A stretch of 26,080 bases of DNA from RGIG5952 sp045603485 (GTDB lineage Bacteria; Verrucomicrobiota; Kiritimatiellia; RFP12; JAAYLN01): contig JAZUMF010000041.1 in assembly GCA_045603485.1 (NCBI GenBank), positions 1-26,080 of the forward strand. Direction: 5' to 3'. Each line of letters begins with the position of its first letter. The first letter of the stretch is position 1. A program made the position numbers and the translations under genes. This document shows, piece after piece, positions 5,677-14,225 of this stretch. Below the pieces are notes generated by a model. It ran no database searches. It worked only from the letters and a program-made list of their open reading frames with translations, and was not told the origin of the DNA.

Positions 5677-6567
5677 CTACAATTTAGATGAAATTTTGTC
5701 CTTAAGGAGGCGCATTTTAAGCCTGGAATCGAGAACAGGTTCCTCTAGTGGACCAGAAAATCGAGTCCCCTTCTTTATGTAAAACTTATAGAAGGTTGAC
5801 GGTGACATGCCCCACTTCTGTAAAAACTGTTTCCGACCGTTATTTTTGACAATACGGCCAACTGATTTAGACACAAAGTGATAGACACGACTATCGGCCA
5901 GTCCTTTGAAGTATCTTACACCAGCCTTCCAAAGCTTGGCCGAAAAATCCGGATCGCTATACATGCCGGGCGAAAATTCAATGCTATATCCGCCAATCAG
6001 ATCCCACAAATCCCGGTGAACAATATTTGGTGGACGCGTAGCACCACACCAATCCTCCTTTGGGAAAGTCATATATTCCTTAAGAAGTCGTGACTCTTCA
6101 AAGGTTTCAATCGTCGTTCCAAAGTTCTTATCACCAATAACAGGTTTACTTGATGTTGGATAAGGCTCAATCATCGTAGCCGAAATGAAGAAATATTTTG
6201 AACCTATACGATCTATCTCGTCCTTGATGACCTTATCCCAATTTGGGCAGACATACATATCATCATTCATATAAAGGATGTAGTCAGTCTTCACCAATGG
6301 ACGAGCCGCATTCACTGCAAAGCAAACACCGCAATTATCGCTCGTATGAGAATACGCAAGGCCTTCTTTATCTGCCCATTCTTGCGTACCATCCGAGCCA
6401 TCATTGATATGCAAAACAATCTGATGCTTGTAGGTTGAGTTTTTGCGAATCGACTCAACGCAAAGCTTAACAAACTCTAAATTATTCCATGTAGGAATTA
6501 CAATAGAGAAGAGTTCGTCCCCGGTAAAATCGCCAGGATGAAGAGTTAAAGCTTGCGTTATGTTCAT
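5677..6567 (-). CDS. GT2-family glycosyltransferase
   Basis: This is a 296-residue GT-A fold glycosyltransferase, presumably cytoplasmic, with no membrane segment. The nucleotide-binding start FSIVIPTWNNLEFVKLCVES (residues 20-39) is followed by HINDGSDGT (about 53-61), NCGVCFAVNAA and the metal/nucleotide site YILYMNDDM (about 96-104), which stands in for the DXD motif. A later SPGMYSDPDFSAKLWKAG segment resembles the acceptor-side loop of GT2 enzymes that build cell-surface polysaccharides. Donor and acceptor cannot be deduced. It lies 31 bases after the transporter gene and 12 bases before coaX; a surface-glycan role would fit its position near murE, but operon membership alone is weak evidence. 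Confidence 0.85.
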   Translation of the reverse strand: MNITQALTLHPGDFTGDELFSIVIPTWNNLEFVKLCVESIRKNSTYKHQIVLHINDGSDGTQEWADKEGLAYSHTSDNCGVCFAVNAARPLVKTDYILYMNDDMYVCPNWDKVIKDEIDRIGSKYFFISATMIEPYPTSSKPVIGDKNFGTTIETFEESRLLKEYMTFPKEDWCGATRPPNIVHRDLWDLIGGYSIEFSPGMYSDPDFSAKLWKAGVRYFKGLADSRVYHFVSKSVGRIVKNNGRKQFLQKWGMSPSTFYKFYIKKGTRFSGPLEEPVLDSRLKMRLLKDKISSKL

Positions 6568-6598
6568 ACAGTACTCTTCTTAAACAATTATCACCTGA

Positions 6599-7993
6599 TT
6601 ACTTGAAAAACTTCTGTACATAACCGGAAATAAAGACAAGTAATAGAACAATGGGCAATATCCATTTGAGGTAAAACCTCAAAAATACCGGAAACTTCAG
6701 ACCGGCTCCGGCATCGGCCTCATCAAGAAAATTCTTCCAGCCCCATCCACTACTGTGAGTGCAGAACAGTGTGAAAATCAAGGCCCCCAAAGGAAGAAGA
6801 TTATTTGAGACGATGAAATCTTCAATATCCAGAATGCCACCGATATTTGGAACTTGAACCATTGAAAGCAGGTTAAAGCCCAATATGCATGGCAGAGTCA
6901 AAAGGGTCAGGGCGACAAAATTCACGACAACGGACTTTTGGCGTGACCAGCCAAAACCATCCATAAAATAGGCTACGCAATTTTCAACGACTGCAATTAC
7001 GGTCGTTAATGCCGCGACCGCCAAAAAGACAAAAAATGCCGTCCCGAAGATGCGTCCGATGATCGGCGACATACCGGAAAAGACATTCGGCAAAGTAACA
7101 AATATAAGCCCAGGGCCGGCATTCGGTGAAACATTAAAGGCAAAGCAGGTTGGGAAAATAATCATACCCGCAGTCATAGCCACAAATGTGTCAAGGCAGA
7201 CTATAATTATAGACTCGGAGAAAAGAGTACGCGTCTTGTTAAGATAACTGCCAAATATACACATAGAGCCGATACCTAGCGACAATGTGAAAAATGCTTG
7301 ACCCATTGCATCATTAAGAAGGGAGACAAAGCCCTTCTCCGCAGCGCGGCCCCAATCAGGCTTTAAGTAAAAGGCAATACCATCGGCTGCATTTGGCAAT
7401 GTTATTGCATAGACTGCCAGACAGACCATTATGACAAGCAACCCGGCCATCATCACCTTTGTTATGCGTTCAACTCCATTACGCAACCCTATGAAGCAAA
7501 CACCAAAGCCAATTACCGATGTTATCAATGCCCACAAAGACATCTTTGAAGGACTTGCCAGCAAACCATCAAAAAACTTTCCAAAATGCTCTGCCGACTT
7601 AACGCCGTCGGGGATAGTAAAAAGGGAACCATTTAAGGAATCTACCATATACGAAAGCATCCAGCCCGCAACAGGTATGTAAAACATCATAAGCAGATAT
7701 GAGCCTACTATTGTAATCCAGCCTAAATGTCCCCATTTGGTTCCTTTAGGTTGGAGCAACTCTAAAGCATGCCCCATATTACGACGGGATGCACGACCGA
7801 CAGCGAACTCCATAACTAAAATGGGAAGTCCCATAAAAACAAGAAAGAAGAGATACGCAAGCAGAAAAACCGCTCCACCGTATTCACCTGTAATATACGG
7901 AAAACGCCACACATTGCCAAGTCCAATCGCACCACCTGCAGAAAGCAGTAAAAAGCCCAATCTGCTACCAAGTAATTCTCTATCCTGCTTCAT
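6599..7993 (-). CDS. Sodium-dependent transporter of the SLC6/NSS family
   Basis: This is an inner-membrane symporter that moves an amino acid or amine with Na+. The NSS signature GNVWRFPY is at residues 26-33 in the first transmembrane segment, preceded by the unwound GAIGLG region. Further hydrophobic stretches add up to about 11-12 membrane helices over 464 residues, similar to LeuT-type bacterial members. The loop FLVFMGLPILVMEFAVGRASRR is typical of the family. The substrate cannot be read from the sequence. A good AAGGAAGG ribosome binding site precedes ATG 7993. It sits 36 bases behind the sugar isomerase gene and 31 bases ahead of the glycosyltransferase gene. Confidence 0.92.
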   Translation of the reverse strand: MKQDRELLGSRLGFLLLSAGGAIGLGNVWRFPYITGEYGGAVFLLAYLFFLVFMGLPILVMEFAVGRASRRNMGHALELLQPKGTKWGHLGWITIVGSYLLMMFYIPVAGWMLSYMVDSLNGSLFTIPDGVKSAEHFGKFFDGLLASPSKMSLWALITSVIGFGVCFIGLRNGVERITKVMMAGLLVIMVCLAVYAITLPNAADGIAFYLKPDWGRAAEKGFVSLLNDAMGQAFFTLSLGIGSMCIFGSYLNKTRTLFSESIIIVCLDTFVAMTAGMIIFPTCFAFNVSPNAGPGLIFVTLPNVFSGMSPIIGRIFGTAFFVFLAVAALTTVIAVVENCVAYFMDGFGWSRQKSVVVNFVALTLLTLPCILGFNLLSMVQVPNIGGILDIEDFIVSNNLLPLGALIFTLFCTHSSGWGWKNFLDEADAGAGLKFPVFLRFYLKWILPIVLLLVFISGYVQKFFK

Positions 7994-8029
7994 TTTTACC
8001 TTCCTTTATAAAAAATTATGGACAAGCGT

Positions 8030-8893
8030 CTAGATTTCGCCAAGTTCCTTGAACTTCTTAACCAAAACATCAATAGAAGGCCTTCCTGTCTCACATTGGA
8101 TACATTTTAATCTAGGTGCCGACTTCAGCATTTTGATGACATAATTCCAATCGATATTGCCCTCACCTGGGCACAGATGCTGATCGTGCTGTCCAAAATT
8201 ATCATGTAAATGGCAGTTGACTATATCTGGCAACATCTCCGCAAGAACATCCTTCTGCCAGACGGGTTCCTCACCGACCCTCCGCCAAAGTGGTGTGACA
8301 TCGTTCTCTTCGTACTGCCACCCCTTCTCCATCAAATTAGCGTGGCCTGAATCATAGCAAAGCCCTAAATAGGGTGTCGGGAACTTCTTCTTGATGGCAA
8401 TCAAAACTGGAGAGACATTAGAGCGCACCCAGATATTTTCAATACACACGGTAACACCGCAATCCTCAGCCTCTGGCAAAATCTGCTCAAGCGCATCGCA
8501 AATATTCTTAAAGTTCGTCTCGGGTGGGACCTCGGGATACGGGAAGTCGTTGCCTACATGTACAGTGTATGTATTAACGCCAACCTCGCGGCAAAGATTC
8601 AAATGCAGTTTATGGCGCAGAATCATTTCGCGACGACGCTCCGGGTATGGATAAATCGGGTCATACATTACCTGAAACGGAGCATGTGCATCGACAAAAT
8701 CCAAGCCGAACTTCCGCATTTCATCAGGTAAAACCGTCACTAGCCCGGCATCCTCAAGCATCATGGCAATGATAGTATTTGTCAAAACAAGATGCTCCAC
8801 GCCCGCAGCGGCGTATTCCTCCATAATTTTGCAACGCTCTTCTGAGGTTTTTCCGCGAAAATTAGCAATAAAAGTCACTGGAACACTAAACAT
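8030..8893 (-). CDS. Sugar phosphate isomerase/epimerase-like TIM-barrel protein
   Basis: This is a 287-residue member of the xylose isomerase-like / AP endonuclease 2 TIM-barrel superfamily, which includes sugar and inosose isomerases, epimerases and dehydratases that use divalent metal. Likely metal ligands stand at the ends of barrel strands: Glu152 in VCIENIW, Asp181 and His184 in CYDSGHAN, His228/His230 in NCHLHDNFG and Glu268 in IQCETGRP. HVGN at about 112 is also characteristic. The substrate is unknown. It is the first gene of the minus-strand run, and GGAG sits 8-9 bases before ATG 8893. Together with the transporter it may belong to nutrient uptake and catabolism, whereas coaX and murE further along are housekeeping genes. 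Confidence 0.85.
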   Translation of the reverse strand: MFSVPVTFIANFRGKTSEERCKIMEEYAAAGVEHLVLTNTIIAMMLEDAGLVTVLPDEMRKFGLDFVDAHAPFQVMYDPIYPYPERRREMILRHKLHLNLCREVGVNTYTVHVGNDFPYPEVPPETNFKNICDALEQILPEAEDCGVTVCIENIWVRSNVSPVLIAIKKKFPTPYLGLCYDSGHANLMEKGWQYEENDVTPLWRRVGEEPVWQKDVLAEMLPDIVNCHLHDNFGQHDQHLCPGEGNIDWNYVIKMLKSAPRLKCIQCETGRPSIDVLVKKFKELGEI

Positions 8894-8931
8894 AAGAGAA
8901 ACTCCGTTAAAAGTGGTTTATCTACTCTTTG

Positions 8932-8937
8932 ATTATA
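8932..8937 (-). promoter_or_regulatory. Putative -10 box of the minus-strand five-gene run
   Basis: On the minus strand TATAAT lies 39 bases before ATG 8893, which would give a leader of about 30 bases. No good -35 box stands at the expected distance, so an activator or an alternative sigma contact may be needed. Confidence 0.4.
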
Positions 8938-9134
8938 CTAAAATTTCAAAATAAAGACCACTATCAAAAGGCGACACTGGCTGATTACAGCGAAATTAGG
9001 CTAAAGGCATTCATTTTTAAAGTGGGGCATTTATGGAACTCTTCAGTCAAATTTGATATACTTATCAGTAGAATTTCTGTGTAATTCATACACCTCGCTT
9101 TTTTTCGCGAAGCCTAAAATCCAGTCAAACATAG

Positions 9135-9164
9135 TTGACACTATCTTTGCGATATAGGTAAAAT
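9135..9164 (+). promoter_or_regulatory. Putative promoter of the glycoside hydrolase operon
   Basis: TTGACA (9135-9140) and TAAAAT (9159-9164) are separated by 18 bases, with about 35 bases to the start codon. The -35 region (AGTTGACACTAT) resembles part of the P2/P3 module but lacks the upstream half-site. Confidence 0.5.
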
Positions 9165-9199
9165 AGTCATCACTTCAATAATCACAGGAGTAATGTTTT

Positions 9200-12100
9200 A
9201 TGACTAAGAAAAAAGACGCCGCAGTCAAGGCAGCACAAAACTCGTCAATTTCACCATCACTTGACACGCTTTTCAAGAATCCCACATCTGAATATCGCGG
9301 AGCACCTTTTTGGGCATGGAATGGCAAATTAGACCCAGACACCTGCCGTCAACAGATAAGGCAGATGCACGACGGCGGTCTTGGTGGATTTTTTATGCAC
9401 TCGCGTACCGGCCTTGACACGCCATATCTTTCAAAAGAATGGTTTGACTGCATCAATGCTTGCACAGATGAGGCAAAGAAACTGAAGATGCGCGCATGGC
9501 TATATGACGAAGATCGCTGGCCGTCAGGAGCAGCCGGTGGGCTCGTCACAAAGGATGACCCCAAATATCGTACTCGCCGTCTTTTCATCTATGTCTGCCC
9601 TAATGGAATAATTCCAGAGGACTTTCCGGAGGATTGCGGCAAGCCTGTGACGGCCGCATTTCTCAAGAAATCCGGCGCAATTGCTCTTTTTGGCGCAAAG
9701 ATTCTCAGTACCGATAGTTTGGCTGTGGCGATGGGTGGAGTCTCTCCTTCAACAGCAGTCTCTGAAAAGAAAAAGAACGGTGGCATCTGGAGCGCCTCTT
9801 CGGTCAGGCGACTTTCTCTTGCAAAAGACCCTGCCGTCCTTGATGGCGAATCCATTATCTTTGCGAGGATTGAAATTGCCGATACCAGCTCGTGGTTTAA
9901 CGGTGGAGCTTACCTTGACACCTTAAATCCCGACGCAACAAAGCAATTCATTAAGGTAACACACGATGCCTACGCTAAAGATCTTGGAAAAGATCTTGGC
10001 GGAATCGTCCCTGGCATCTTTACCGACGAGCCAAATCATGCGAATGTTGTCTTTTTGGAGCGCGAGGGTAAAGATGGCTCTGCACAAATTGGCCTGGTCT
10101 GGACTGATAAGCTTCCCGCGGCATTCCGCAAGCTTTACGGCTATGACATTATGCCAAGGCTCCTTGAACTCGTCTTTGATATTGAAGGCGTTGACTCGCA
10201 TTCCGTTCGCCACAACTTTAACAACTGCGTGACGGAGCTTTTCACCAAAGGCTTCATGAAGCAAATCGGTGATTGGTGCGAGAAGCACAAGTGCGAATTT
10301 ACCGGCCATGTTTTGGAGGAAGACACCTTAACCTCTCAAACGAACAAGGTTGGCTCATGTATGCGCTGCTACGAATGGATGCAAGCCCCCGGCATTGATA
10401 TGCTGACCGAAAACGACCGTCCGTTCTCTATCCCCAAGCAGCTTTCATCTGTAGCACATCAATTCGGTCGCAAATGGCGCCTTAGCGAACTTTATGGCTG
10501 CACTGGATGGGACTTCTCTTTTGCAGGTCAAAAGGCAACCGGCGATTGGCAGCTCGCCCTTGGCGTAAACCTGCGTTGCCAGCATCTTGCATGGTATACC
10601 ATGCTTGGTCAGGCAAAGCGCGACTATCCCGCCTGCATCTTCTACCAGTCACCATGGTGGGAGCAGTACAACAAGGTTGAGGATTACTTTGGTCGAGTCC
10701 ACACCATCATGACTCAAGGCGAAGAGGTGCGCGACATTCTGTTATTGCACCCCGTCGAAAGTGTTTGGTCTCAAACACGCATAGGCTGGCTCCATACCGA
10801 AAAGGTTACATCAATCCAAAAGAGCTTCGCCTCTATAACAAATCAGCTTCTTGCGTCGCACTTGGATTTTGACTATGGCGATGAGGATATTATGGCTCGC
10901 CACGGTAAGATCCGCAAGGATGGTTCGTTGATTGTCGGCAAGGCTGCCTACAAGGCTGTTGTTGTGCCTTCAATGATTACGATGCGCGCATCTACACTTT
11001 CACTTCTCAAGCGTTTTGTAAAGGCTGGAGGCAAGGTTTACTTCGCTGGCAGCGTACCTGACTATGTCGATGCCGTACCATCAAAGGCCGCTGCTATATT
11101 TGCCAAGGGAAATTGCGTAAATAGCCAAGAGCTCTATCAAGCGCTTTCTAAAAAATTCCGCAGGGTTTCCATTGCCGATTCTTCCACAAACGAGGAATTC
11201 ATTCCTGCGCTTTATCTTCTTCGAGAAGACGATAAGGCAAGCTACCTCTTCATCTGCAATATCGGCGAGGAATACTATTCTCCTACCGATTCTGACAAGC
11301 AAGATTATATTCGCTTCCTGACAAGGACTAAAGGGAGAACCGTTGGCTGCGATGATGTAACAATAACCTTCAACGGCCAGGCTAAAGAAGTTTTGGAATT
11401 GAATCCAGAAACAGGAGACATTATTCCAGCCCTAGCCGCCGCCACCAAGAATGGCTGCCAAATCAGGACTTCACTGCCTCCTATCGGCTCTCGTCTCTTC
11501 GTAATCAAAAAGACGGCAAAGTCCGGTTCGCTCGCAAAGGCTCCTCTGCCTCCGTTTGCTGAGCGTAAGGTCGTATATGATGCACCTCTCGCGACAAACT
11601 TCAACGCTCGCCTCTCGGAGGCAAATGTACTTGTGCTTGACCATCCTAGCTACAAGATCGGCGACGGAGAATGGCAACCTGAGCTTGAGATTCTCCGCAT
11701 TGATAGAAATGTTCGCGACACTCTCGGAGTCCAGCGCCGCAGGGGACAGATGTTCCAGCCATGGACTATTGAGAAAAAGGTCAATCCCAAGCGCGTAGAG
11801 GTTTCTTTGCGTTATACCTTCGATGTAGAGGATATTCCGTCCGGAGATTTAGCAATCGCCCTTGAAGCCCCAAATCACTTTAAGCTTGCCGTAAACGGAA
11901 TTCCTTTATCGACAAGCCTAGATATTGGCTGGTGGGTTGACACCTCTCTCCGCAAAATACGCATCGACCCCTCCCTGCTCCATCTTGGAGAAAATACTAT
12001 CGACGCGGTTGTTGACTTTACCGAGAACTTCTCAGGTCTTGAGATCATCTATTTGCTTGGCAATTTCGGCAGCAAAATCGAAGGCGTTGACCGCGTAGTC

Positions 12101-12529
12101 GTCACAGACCCGCCGACGACACTCGTTGCCGGCAATCTCTGCACGCAAGGTCTCTCGTTCTATTCCGGCAATGTGGGATATGCTACGGCAATCACACCGA
12201 AATTCAATAAAGGTGAGCGTGTCATCGTTTCATGCGGGTCATATAATGGTGCGGGCGTGCGAGTATTGGTCGATGGTCGCCCAGCCGGTGTTGTCGCATG
12301 GGAACCAAATGAGGTTGACATAACCGACTTTGTCGAGTCAGGCAGGCAATCTGAAATTGTCATTGAGCTCCTGGGCAACCGCCGCAATTCTCACGGTTCT
12401 CTACACCTTAACGAACGCTGGCCTCGTTGGCATGGTCCAGACTCATTTGAGTTTGGCCCTGAAAACATGGGCTACAACCTCGTTCCGCTTGGCTTTGAAA
12501 AGGCGCCGAGGCTTATTGTGATCAAGTAA
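9200..12529 (+). CDS. Large glycoside hydrolase-like protein, GH106-like (possible alpha-L-rhamnosidase type)
   Basis: This is a protein of 1109 residues. The N-terminal part (about 25-600) has the look of a TIM-barrel glycosidase: YRGAPFWAWNGKLDPDTCR, then GGLGGFFMHSRTGLDTPYLS (about 61-80), then LYDEDRWPSG (about 101-110), a TDEP motif at 275-278 that may hold a catalytic acid, and LSELYGCTGWDFSF. Residues about 600-690 include an alpha/beta segment (KAVVVPSMITMRASTL). The C-terminus (about 790-1109) is beta-rich, with features of sugar-binding beta-sandwiches (LAIALEAPNHFKLAVNG, LGENTIDAVVDF). Activity and substrate are not certain; the GH106-like assignment is from memory of the family pattern. 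No signal peptide is visible (MTKKKDAAVKAAQ), so it may act in the cytoplasm on imported oligosaccharides. AGGAG precedes ATG 9200. The esterase genes follow 26 bases later. Confidence 0.75.
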   Translation: MTKKKDAAVKAAQNSSISPSLDTLFKNPTSEYRGAPFWAWNGKLDPDTCRQQIRQMHDGGLGGFFMHSRTGLDTPYLSKEWFDCINACTDEAKKLKMRAWLYDEDRWPSGAAGGLVTKDDPKYRTRRLFIYVCPNGIIPEDFPEDCGKPVTAAFLKKSGAIALFGAKILSTDSLAVAMGGVSPSTAVSEKKKNGGIWSASSVRRLSLAKDPAVLDGESIIFARIEIADTSSWFNGGAYLDTLNPDATKQFIKVTHDAYAKDLGKDLGGIVPGIFTDEPNHANVVFLEREGKDGSAQIGLVWTDKLPAAFRKLYGYDIMPRLLELVFDIEGVDSHSVRHNFNNCVTELFTKGFMKQIGDWCEKHKCEFTGHVLEEDTLTSQTNKVGSCMRCYEWMQAPGIDMLTENDRPFSIPKQLSSVAHQFGRKWRLSELYGCTGWDFSFAGQKATGDWQLALGVNLRCQHLAWYTMLGQAKRDYPACIFYQSPWWEQYNKVEDYFGRVHTIMTQGEEVRDILLLHPVESVWSQTRIGWLHTEKVTSIQKSFASITNQLLASHLDFDYGDEDIMARHGKIRKDGSLIVGKAAYKAVVVPSMITMRASTLSLLKRFVKAGGKVYFAGSVPDYVDAVPSKAAAIFAKGNCVNSQELYQALSKKFRRVSIADSSTNEEFIPALYLLREDDKASYLFICNIGEEYYSPTDSDKQDYIRFLTRTKGRTVGCDDVTITFNGQAKEVLELNPETGDIIPALAAATKNGCQIRTSLPPIGSRLFVIKKTAKSGSLAKAPLPPFAERKVVYDAPLATNFNARLSEANVLVLDHPSYKIGDGEWQPELEILRIDRNVRDTLGVQRRRGQMFQPWTIEKKVNPKRVEVSLRYTFDVEDIPSGDLAIALEAPNHFKLAVNGIPLSTSLDIGWWVDTSLRKIRIDPSLLHLGENTIDAVVDFTENFSGLEIIYLLGNFGSKIEGVDRVVVTDPPTTLVAGNLCTQGLSFYSGNVGYATAITPKFNKGERVIVSCGSYNGAGVRVLVDGRPAGVVAWEPNEVDITDFVESGRQSEIVIELLGNRRNSHGSLHLNERWPRWHGPDSFEFGPENMGYNLVPLGFEKAPRLIVIK

Positions 12530-12555
12530 TTGAAAGTAAAATTAGGAGTTCAGCC

Positions 12556-14220
12556 ATGAAGCGAATCGTCAGTTCTCTCTTGTGTTTGAGTGTACTTGCG
12601 CTTGCAACCGCAATGACGCAAGGCTGCTCGACGACAAAGGCAGAAGCCTCCATCTACGACCCTGCCGGCGATTTGCTTTGCGGCATCTCCACAAACGGAC
12701 TTTCAATTGCATCTATCTTCAGCTCAAATATGGTACTTCAGCGCGAGCGTGATGTACCTATTTGGGGCTGGGCGGCACCCGGCAGCGAAGTTACCGTTTC
12801 GTTTGACAATAGCAATGCATCAACCATTGCGGACGGCAATGGCAACTGGCAGGTTAAACTCCCTCCGATGAAAGCCTCCCATACGCCGCGTACACTGGTC
12901 GTCTCCTCTGAAAATACAGTCAACACAATGACAAATATACTTGTCGGAGATGTTTGGATTTGTTCCGGGCAGTCAAACATGGAGATGTCTTTCAGCTGGA
13001 AAGTCTATCAGGGTGATTACTATATGGCTGAGGCCACCAACTATCCATCGATTCGCCGCATAAAGGTCAACCACAAAGTTGACCACTCGCCTCGTCCCGA
13101 TATAAATACAAGCGGTTGGATTGCTGCAAAAGATTCTATGAAGGGCTGCACTGCTACGGGATATTTTTTCGCCCGCATGTTGAATCGCGAGACCAATATC
13201 CCAATTGGCATCATCGACAATTCATGGAGCGGGAGTGCAATCGAGCCGTATATCCCGCCTGCAACATTCAAAAAATACCCATCAATAGCCCGTCTGGCTG
13301 ACGAAGGCTGTGCCGTTGACCCGACTACAAAGCTCGGAGCGATTAAATACAAAGAGTATCTGGCAAAGGTCCGCGAATGGGCTGACACAAATGAAAAGGC
13401 CCTCTTGACAGGCAGAAGACCAAACTATAACATTCCCAAGCCTCCCGATGTTACACACGGCGCAAAATTCAATGGAATGGTCTCCCCTATAACCCGCTTT
13501 GCCATAAAGGGGGTAATCTGGTATCAGGGCTGTGCAAATGGCAATCTACACAATAGCGCAATGGGCGCGACATATACCGATAAGATGGACGCGCTTGTCA
13601 GCTCATGGCGCAGTCTTTGGGGCTACGAATTTCCATTCTATTGGGTTCAGCTGGCAAGCTTCACCCGCAAAACGACCGATCCCGCCGGCGGCAACGGCTA
13701 TGCCTATATTCGCCAAGCGCAATTCAACGCCCTTTCGCGCATTAACAACGGCGGCATGGCTGTAACGATAGATATCGGAAATGACCGCGACATTCATCCC
13801 AAGGCAAAGAAACAGGTCGGCGAACGCCTTGCCCGCTGGGCGCTAGCCCGCGATTACGGAAAAGACATCGTACCGTCCGGTCCCCTTTTCAAGAGTGCCA
13901 AAATTGAAGAAGGAAAAATTCGCATCTCATTTGACTATGTAGGGACTGGTCTAATGGTCGGCGTAAAAAAGGCAACCGACAATCTTGAGCCACAAGAGGC
14001 CCCGAAAGGAACGCCGCTAAAAGGCTTTGCCATTGCCGGCAAAGACAAAGTCTGGCACTGGGCAAACGCCGTAATTGACGGTGACACGGTTGTGGTATCG
14101 TCCGACAAGGTCCCCTCACCCAGTTATGTTCGCTATGCCTTTAGAGCATTCCCTCAGGGCGACTGCAACCTCTACAATCGCGAAGGGCTTCCTGCATCAC
14201 CCTTCCATACAGACAGATAA
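12556..14220 (+). CDS. Exported SASA/SGNH-family sialate O-acetylesterase-like esterase (copy 1)
   Basis: This 554-residue protein has a signal peptide ending in TQGCST, so it may be a lipoprotein with a relaxed lipobox. The family hallmarks are present: the N-terminal beta-sandwich motif SSNMVLQRERDVPIWGWA, then VGDVWICSGQSNMEM with nucleophile Ser140, GIIDNSWSGSAIEPYI, GVIWYQGCAN, and the catalytic DIHPKAK with Asp412/His414. Relatives remove O-acetyl groups from sialic acids or from plant polysaccharides such as xylan or pectin. In an operon with a GH106-like hydrolase a polysaccharide acetylesterase role is more likely than sialate. TTAGGAG precedes ATG 12556. Its last ~180 residues are almost identical to those of the next gene. 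Confidence 0.9.
   Translation: MKRIVSSLLCLSVLALATAMTQGCSTTKAEASIYDPAGDLLCGISTNGLSIASIFSSNMVLQRERDVPIWGWAAPGSEVTVSFDNSNASTIADGNGNWQVKLPPMKASHTPRTLVVSSENTVNTMTNILVGDVWICSGQSNMEMSFSWKVYQGDYYMAEATNYPSIRRIKVNHKVDHSPRPDINTSGWIAAKDSMKGCTATGYFFARMLNRETNIPIGIIDNSWSGSAIEPYIPPATFKKYPSIARLADEGCAVDPTTKLGAIKYKEYLAKVREWADTNEKALLTGRRPNYNIPKPPDVTHGAKFNGMVSPITRFAIKGVIWYQGCANGNLHNSAMGATYTDKMDALVSSWRSLWGYEFPFYWVQLASFTRKTTDPAGGNGYAYIRQAQFNALSRINNGGMAVTIDIGNDRDIHPKAKKQVGERLARWALARDYGKDIVPSGPLFKSAKIEEGKIRISFDYVGTGLMVGVKKATDNLEPQEAPKGTPLKGFAIAGKDKVWHWANAVIDGDTVVVSSDKVPSPSYVRYAFRAFPQGDCNLYNREGLPASPFHTDR
13669..14205 (+). repeat. Near-identical 3' segment shared by the two esterase genes (first copy)
   Basis: From KTTDPAGG onward the two esterase genes are almost identical at the DNA level; I count about seven amino-acid differences in the last ~180 residues. 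The 5' two thirds are clearly diverged. The second copy is at about 15333-15872. A further near-perfect block of about 50 bases lies at 12724-12773 and 14390-14439. The pattern indicates recent gene conversion or recombination. Confidence 0.8.
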
Positions 14221-14225
14221 TTTGT

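Larger units (their letters stand above)
8894..9199. other. Divergent intergenic region
   Basis: This 306-base AT-rich gap separates the minus-strand run from the plus-strand glycoside hydrolase operon. It holds a probable promoter on each strand. I see no ORF, repeat or strong hairpin in it. Confidence 0.7.

Noticed and set aside
9681..9926. Internal alternative-frame ORFs in the large hydrolase and in other long genes
   Set aside because: They are shadows of strongly supported genes, without ribosome binding sites or domain features.
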